From: Gemmataceae bacterium
GTDB taxonomy: Bacteria; Planctomycetota; Planctomycetia; Gemmatales; Gemmataceae
Reading direction: 5' to 3'
Assembly (NCBI GenBank): GCA_026418875.1
Contig: JAOAAM010000125.1
Coordinates: 1 to 14,749, forward strand
Length of the DNA stretch: 14,749 bases
In this document: positions 12,950 to 14,749 of the stretch, piece by piece
How positions within the stretch are numbered: position 1 is the stretch's first letter
Layout: the number at the start of each line of letters is the position of its first letter
The notes under the pieces: model-generated
Database searches by the model: none
Told to the model about the DNA's origin: nothing
Seen by the model: the letters and a program-made list of their open reading frames with translations, nothing else
Program-made: the position numbers and the translations under genes

Positions 12950-14224
12950 TCATTCGGGTAAGCGAAACAGCTTTCGCAGGGCTTCGAGCAGATGTGCCCC
13001 GCTGGCGTCGGAGGCGGCATCGTCGAGAGCGCTGATCGGGCCGTGCAGGATCTGATTTTGCAACAGGTGAAAGGCTTTTTCGATGTAGCGGCGGTCGTCG
13101 TCGGAGAGCCGGCCATTGAGCTTGGCCATGAGTTGCTGGACGATCGCTTGCCGTTTGGCGTCGCAGTCCTGGGTCAGCCGGGCGATCAGCGGCCCATACC
13201 GTCGTCGTGACCAATCCCGGAGGAAGCGACGCTGCTCCTGCTCGACGATCGCCTCGGCGGGGCCGACGTGCCGCTGCCGCTCCGCCAAAGTCTGTTCGCG
13301 GATCGCTTTCAGATCGTCCACGTTGAAAAGGCAGGTCTGGTCGCCATCGTGGATGGCGGGGTCGAAGTCTCGCGGCACCGCGATGTCGAGGATGACGGAG
13401 GTTCGCCCCTCTTTTCGCCCGCGGATGTTCTCCCACCGGGTACGAGGCATGATCGGCTCGGGTGCACCGGTGGTGCTCAGGATGATGTCGGCTTGGACGC
13501 AGGCTTCGTCGAGCGCTTCCCACGGAATGGCTTTGCCGCCGCACTCCATCGCTAAAGCCGATGCTCGCTCGGGGCTGCGATTCGTGACGAGGATCAGCCG
13601 GGGCTTGAGCTGGCGCAGGTGTCGGAGGGTCAGCGCCCCCATTTTCCCCGCGCCGATCACGAGGATGGTTTTGTCGTCGAAGCGGGAGAACACTTCGCGG
13701 ACGTAATCGACGGCGACGCTGGACACGGAGACATGCCCTTGCGCAATGCCGGTCTCCCGCCGGACTCTTTTGGCGGTGGCGTTGGCCTGCTGGAACAACG
13801 CGTGGAGGAACGGGCCGGCGGCAGCCCGCTGACAGGCACGCTCATAGGCCCGTTTGACCTGTCCGACGATTTGTGCCTCGCCGACGACCAGGCTGTCCAG
13901 GCTGGACGCGACACGGAAGAGGTGGCGGATCGCGGCGTCGTCGCGACGTTCGACCAGGTGCGGTCGAACTTCGTCCGGGGCCAGGCCGTGGAATTCGCCC
14001 AGGAATTCGGCGAGCAGGTCGCGGCCGAGGGGGGGGAGTTGAGGCGACCGAGCCAAGTACATCTCCACTCGGTTGCAGGTGCTAAGGATGACTGCCTCGC
14101 AATCGTACCGGGCCACCAGTTCGTCCAAGGCGCGATCGAGCTTGGCGTCATCGAAGGCGAGCCGTTCGCGCAAACCCAGCGGGGCGGAACGGAAATCGCA
14201 GCCGATCATCACCAGGTTCACCAT
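12950..14224 (-). CDS. hemA: Glutamyl-tRNA reductase
   Basis: Reduces glutamyl-tRNA(Glu) with NADPH to glutamate-1-semialdehyde, the first committed step of C5-pathway tetrapyrrole synthesis, in the cytoplasm. The 424-aa product has the family's usual length and order: catalytic domain about 1-155 with STCNRVEMY and nucleophile C50; the signature HLFRVASSLDSLVVGEAQI (101-119); the NADPH-binding domain about 160-315 with GAGKMG (191-196); and a helical dimerisation domain to the end. The N-terminal motif usually read GxxHKTAP is GCDFRSAP here (8-15), lacking the His. Start: ATG 14222-14224 gives the canonical MVNLVMIG beginning and has GGAGG six bases upstream; the open frame extends 47 codons further, but those residues are Arg/Pro-rich and belong to the overlapping gene. 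It overlaps the membrane protein gene upstream by 7 nt, so the two are co-translated. Confidence 0.97.
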   Translation of the reverse strand: MVNLVMIGCDFRSAPLGLRERLAFDDAKLDRALDELVARYDCEAVILSTCNRVEMYLARSPQLPPLGRDLLAEFLGEFHGLAPDEVRPHLVERRDDAAIRHLFRVASSLDSLVVGEAQIVGQVKRAYERACQRAAAGPFLHALFQQANATAKRVRRETGIAQGHVSVSSVAVDYVREVFSRFDDKTILVIGAGKMGALTLRHLRQLKPRLILVTNRSPERASALAMECGGKAIPWEALDEACVQADIILSTTGAPEPIMPRTRWENIRGRKEGRTSVILDIAVPRDFDPAIHDGDQTCLFNVDDLKAIREQTLAERQRHVGPAEAIVEQEQRRFLRDWSRRRYGPLIARLTQDCDAKRQAIVQQLMAKLNGRLSDDDRRYIEKAFHLLQNQILHGPISALDDAASDASGAHLLEALRKLFRLPE

Positions 14225-14749
14225 CCGCCACCTCCGGCAATCGGATGGGCGGACAGCAGGGCGACGAGCAGCAGGCCAAATGCCGCGATCGTCAGGACGG
14301 CGAGTCGGCGGTTGGAGACGGCGGCGGAATAGCGCAGGTAGAGGATGACGGCGAAGGCGGCCCACAGGCCAAATGTGCTGAAGACTTTAGGGGCTGTCCA
14401 CACCGCCTCGGACCGCTGCGCCAACAGGATGACGCCCAAGAGCAAGCCGACGGTCAGCAGGGGGAAAGCGATATTGATGGCCCGTCGGCTCATCTGCATG
14501 AGCCGCTCGAGGCTCGGCAGGCGCAGACCCTCCTGAAACACCGCCTTGCTCCGCAACCGTTGGGCTTGGACCAGGTACATCACACTGGCCACGCAGGCGA
14601 CGCACAATCCGATCGCCGCCAACAGCAGCAGCGAGCCGTGGACCGCTCCCCAAAATGTCTCCCCCGTGAACCAGCGGGTGGGGCTAGTCGTCTCTGTGGG
14701 GAACAAACCGGAGAGCGTCACCAGGATCAGCGTCAGGGGCAGGACGAAG
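14218..14749 (-). CDS. CcsA/HemX-type cytochrome c assembly membrane protein, C-terminal part (runs off right edge)
   Basis: An integral membrane protein of the cytochrome c assembly (CcsA/CcmC/HemX) family. The in-window 176 residues show about four to five transmembrane helices, and the final ones, with APKVFSTFGLWAAFAVILYLRYS and the following hydrophobic helix, resemble the last helices of HemX and CcsA. A membrane-edge His (VHGSLLLLAA) is a possible conserved heme-ligand His. The tryptophan-rich WWD heme motif expected before the later helices is reduced to VWTAPK, so it fits HemX better than a heme-handling CcsA. GTG 14719-14721 is probably internal, because the frame stays open and hydrophobic to the edge. 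Its location directly upstream of hemA, overlapping by 7 nt, matches the hemA-hemX partnership known from Bacillus, where HemX lowers HemA levels; the same role here is inferred. Confidence 0.75.
   Translation of the reverse strand, partial: FVLPLTLILVTLSGLFPTETTSPTRWFTGETFWGAVHGSLLLLAAIGLCVACVASVMYLVQAQRLRSKAVFQEGLRLPSLERLMQMSRRAINIAFPLLTVGLLLGVILLAQRSEAVWTAPKVFSTFGLWAAFAVILYLRYSAAVSNRRLAVLTIAAFGLLLVALLSAHPIAGGGGW

Noticed and set aside
14225..14365. 47-residue N-terminal extension of hemA
   Set aside because: Arg/Pro-rich, lies in the overlapping membrane-protein gene, and the canonical MVNLVMIG start with GGAGG is downstream.
1..14749. CRISPR arrays, tRNA/rRNA genes, insertion sequences
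   Set aside because: No regularly spaced repeats, cloverleaf-like sequence or transposase motifs were seen by eye.

Overview
The window most likely comes from a planctomycete, probably Gemmataceae-like. That is inferred from gene content: an ECF sigma factor overlapping a very large Ser/Thr kinase with a C-terminal TPR tail, a second PknB-type kinase, an exported protease with an LE-x-R-type N-terminal motif, and secreted HEAT-like/lectin-like proteins. The DNA is GC-rich. Shine-Dalgarno sequences are present at several genes but poor at others.

Layout. Positions 1-624 (minus) hold the N-terminal part of YidC, starting at GTG and running off the left edge. Positions 907-2618 (minus) carry two tandem paralogous exported proteins of unknown function. 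Across a 257-bp divergent region lies a rightward block: ECF sigma factor (2876-3505), a 1022-aa kinase-TPR protein (3505-6573, TGATG overlap) and a secreted metzincin-like protease with two acidic linkers (6738-8813). I see no terminator inside this block; a clear intrinsic terminator follows at 8914-8944. Next is a self-contained two-gene unit, a lipoprotein (9167-10156) and a protein with repeated [Y/H]GD[D/E/K]A motifs (10153-11016). The two overlap by ATGA, and the unit is bounded on both sides by strong terminators. A second, canonical membrane Ser/Thr kinase with its own probable promoter occupies 11216-12889. Convergent to it, on the minus strand, are hemA (12950-14224) and the C-terminal part of a CcsA/HemX-type membrane protein (14218 to the right edge), which overlap by 7 nt.

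How it may work together. The sigma-kinase pair fits the planctomycete theme of an ECF factor paired with a transmembrane kinase: extracytoplasmic TPRs could sense envelope state and the cytoplasmic kinase could act on the sigma factor or its partners. The protease downstream may be a co-transcribed output or simply a neighbour. HemX-HemA is a housekeeping tetrapyrrole pair (glutamyl-tRNA reductase is the first committed step). YidC is housekeeping membrane-protein insertion.

The best candidate for an undescribed system is the terminator-bounded lipoprotein/YGD-repeat pair at 9167-11016. It has export signals, a Gly-rich hydrophobic hairpin in the first protein and a repeat-plus-C-terminal-anchor design in the second, and I recognise no named family in it. 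Second candidates are the tandem paralogs at 907-2618.
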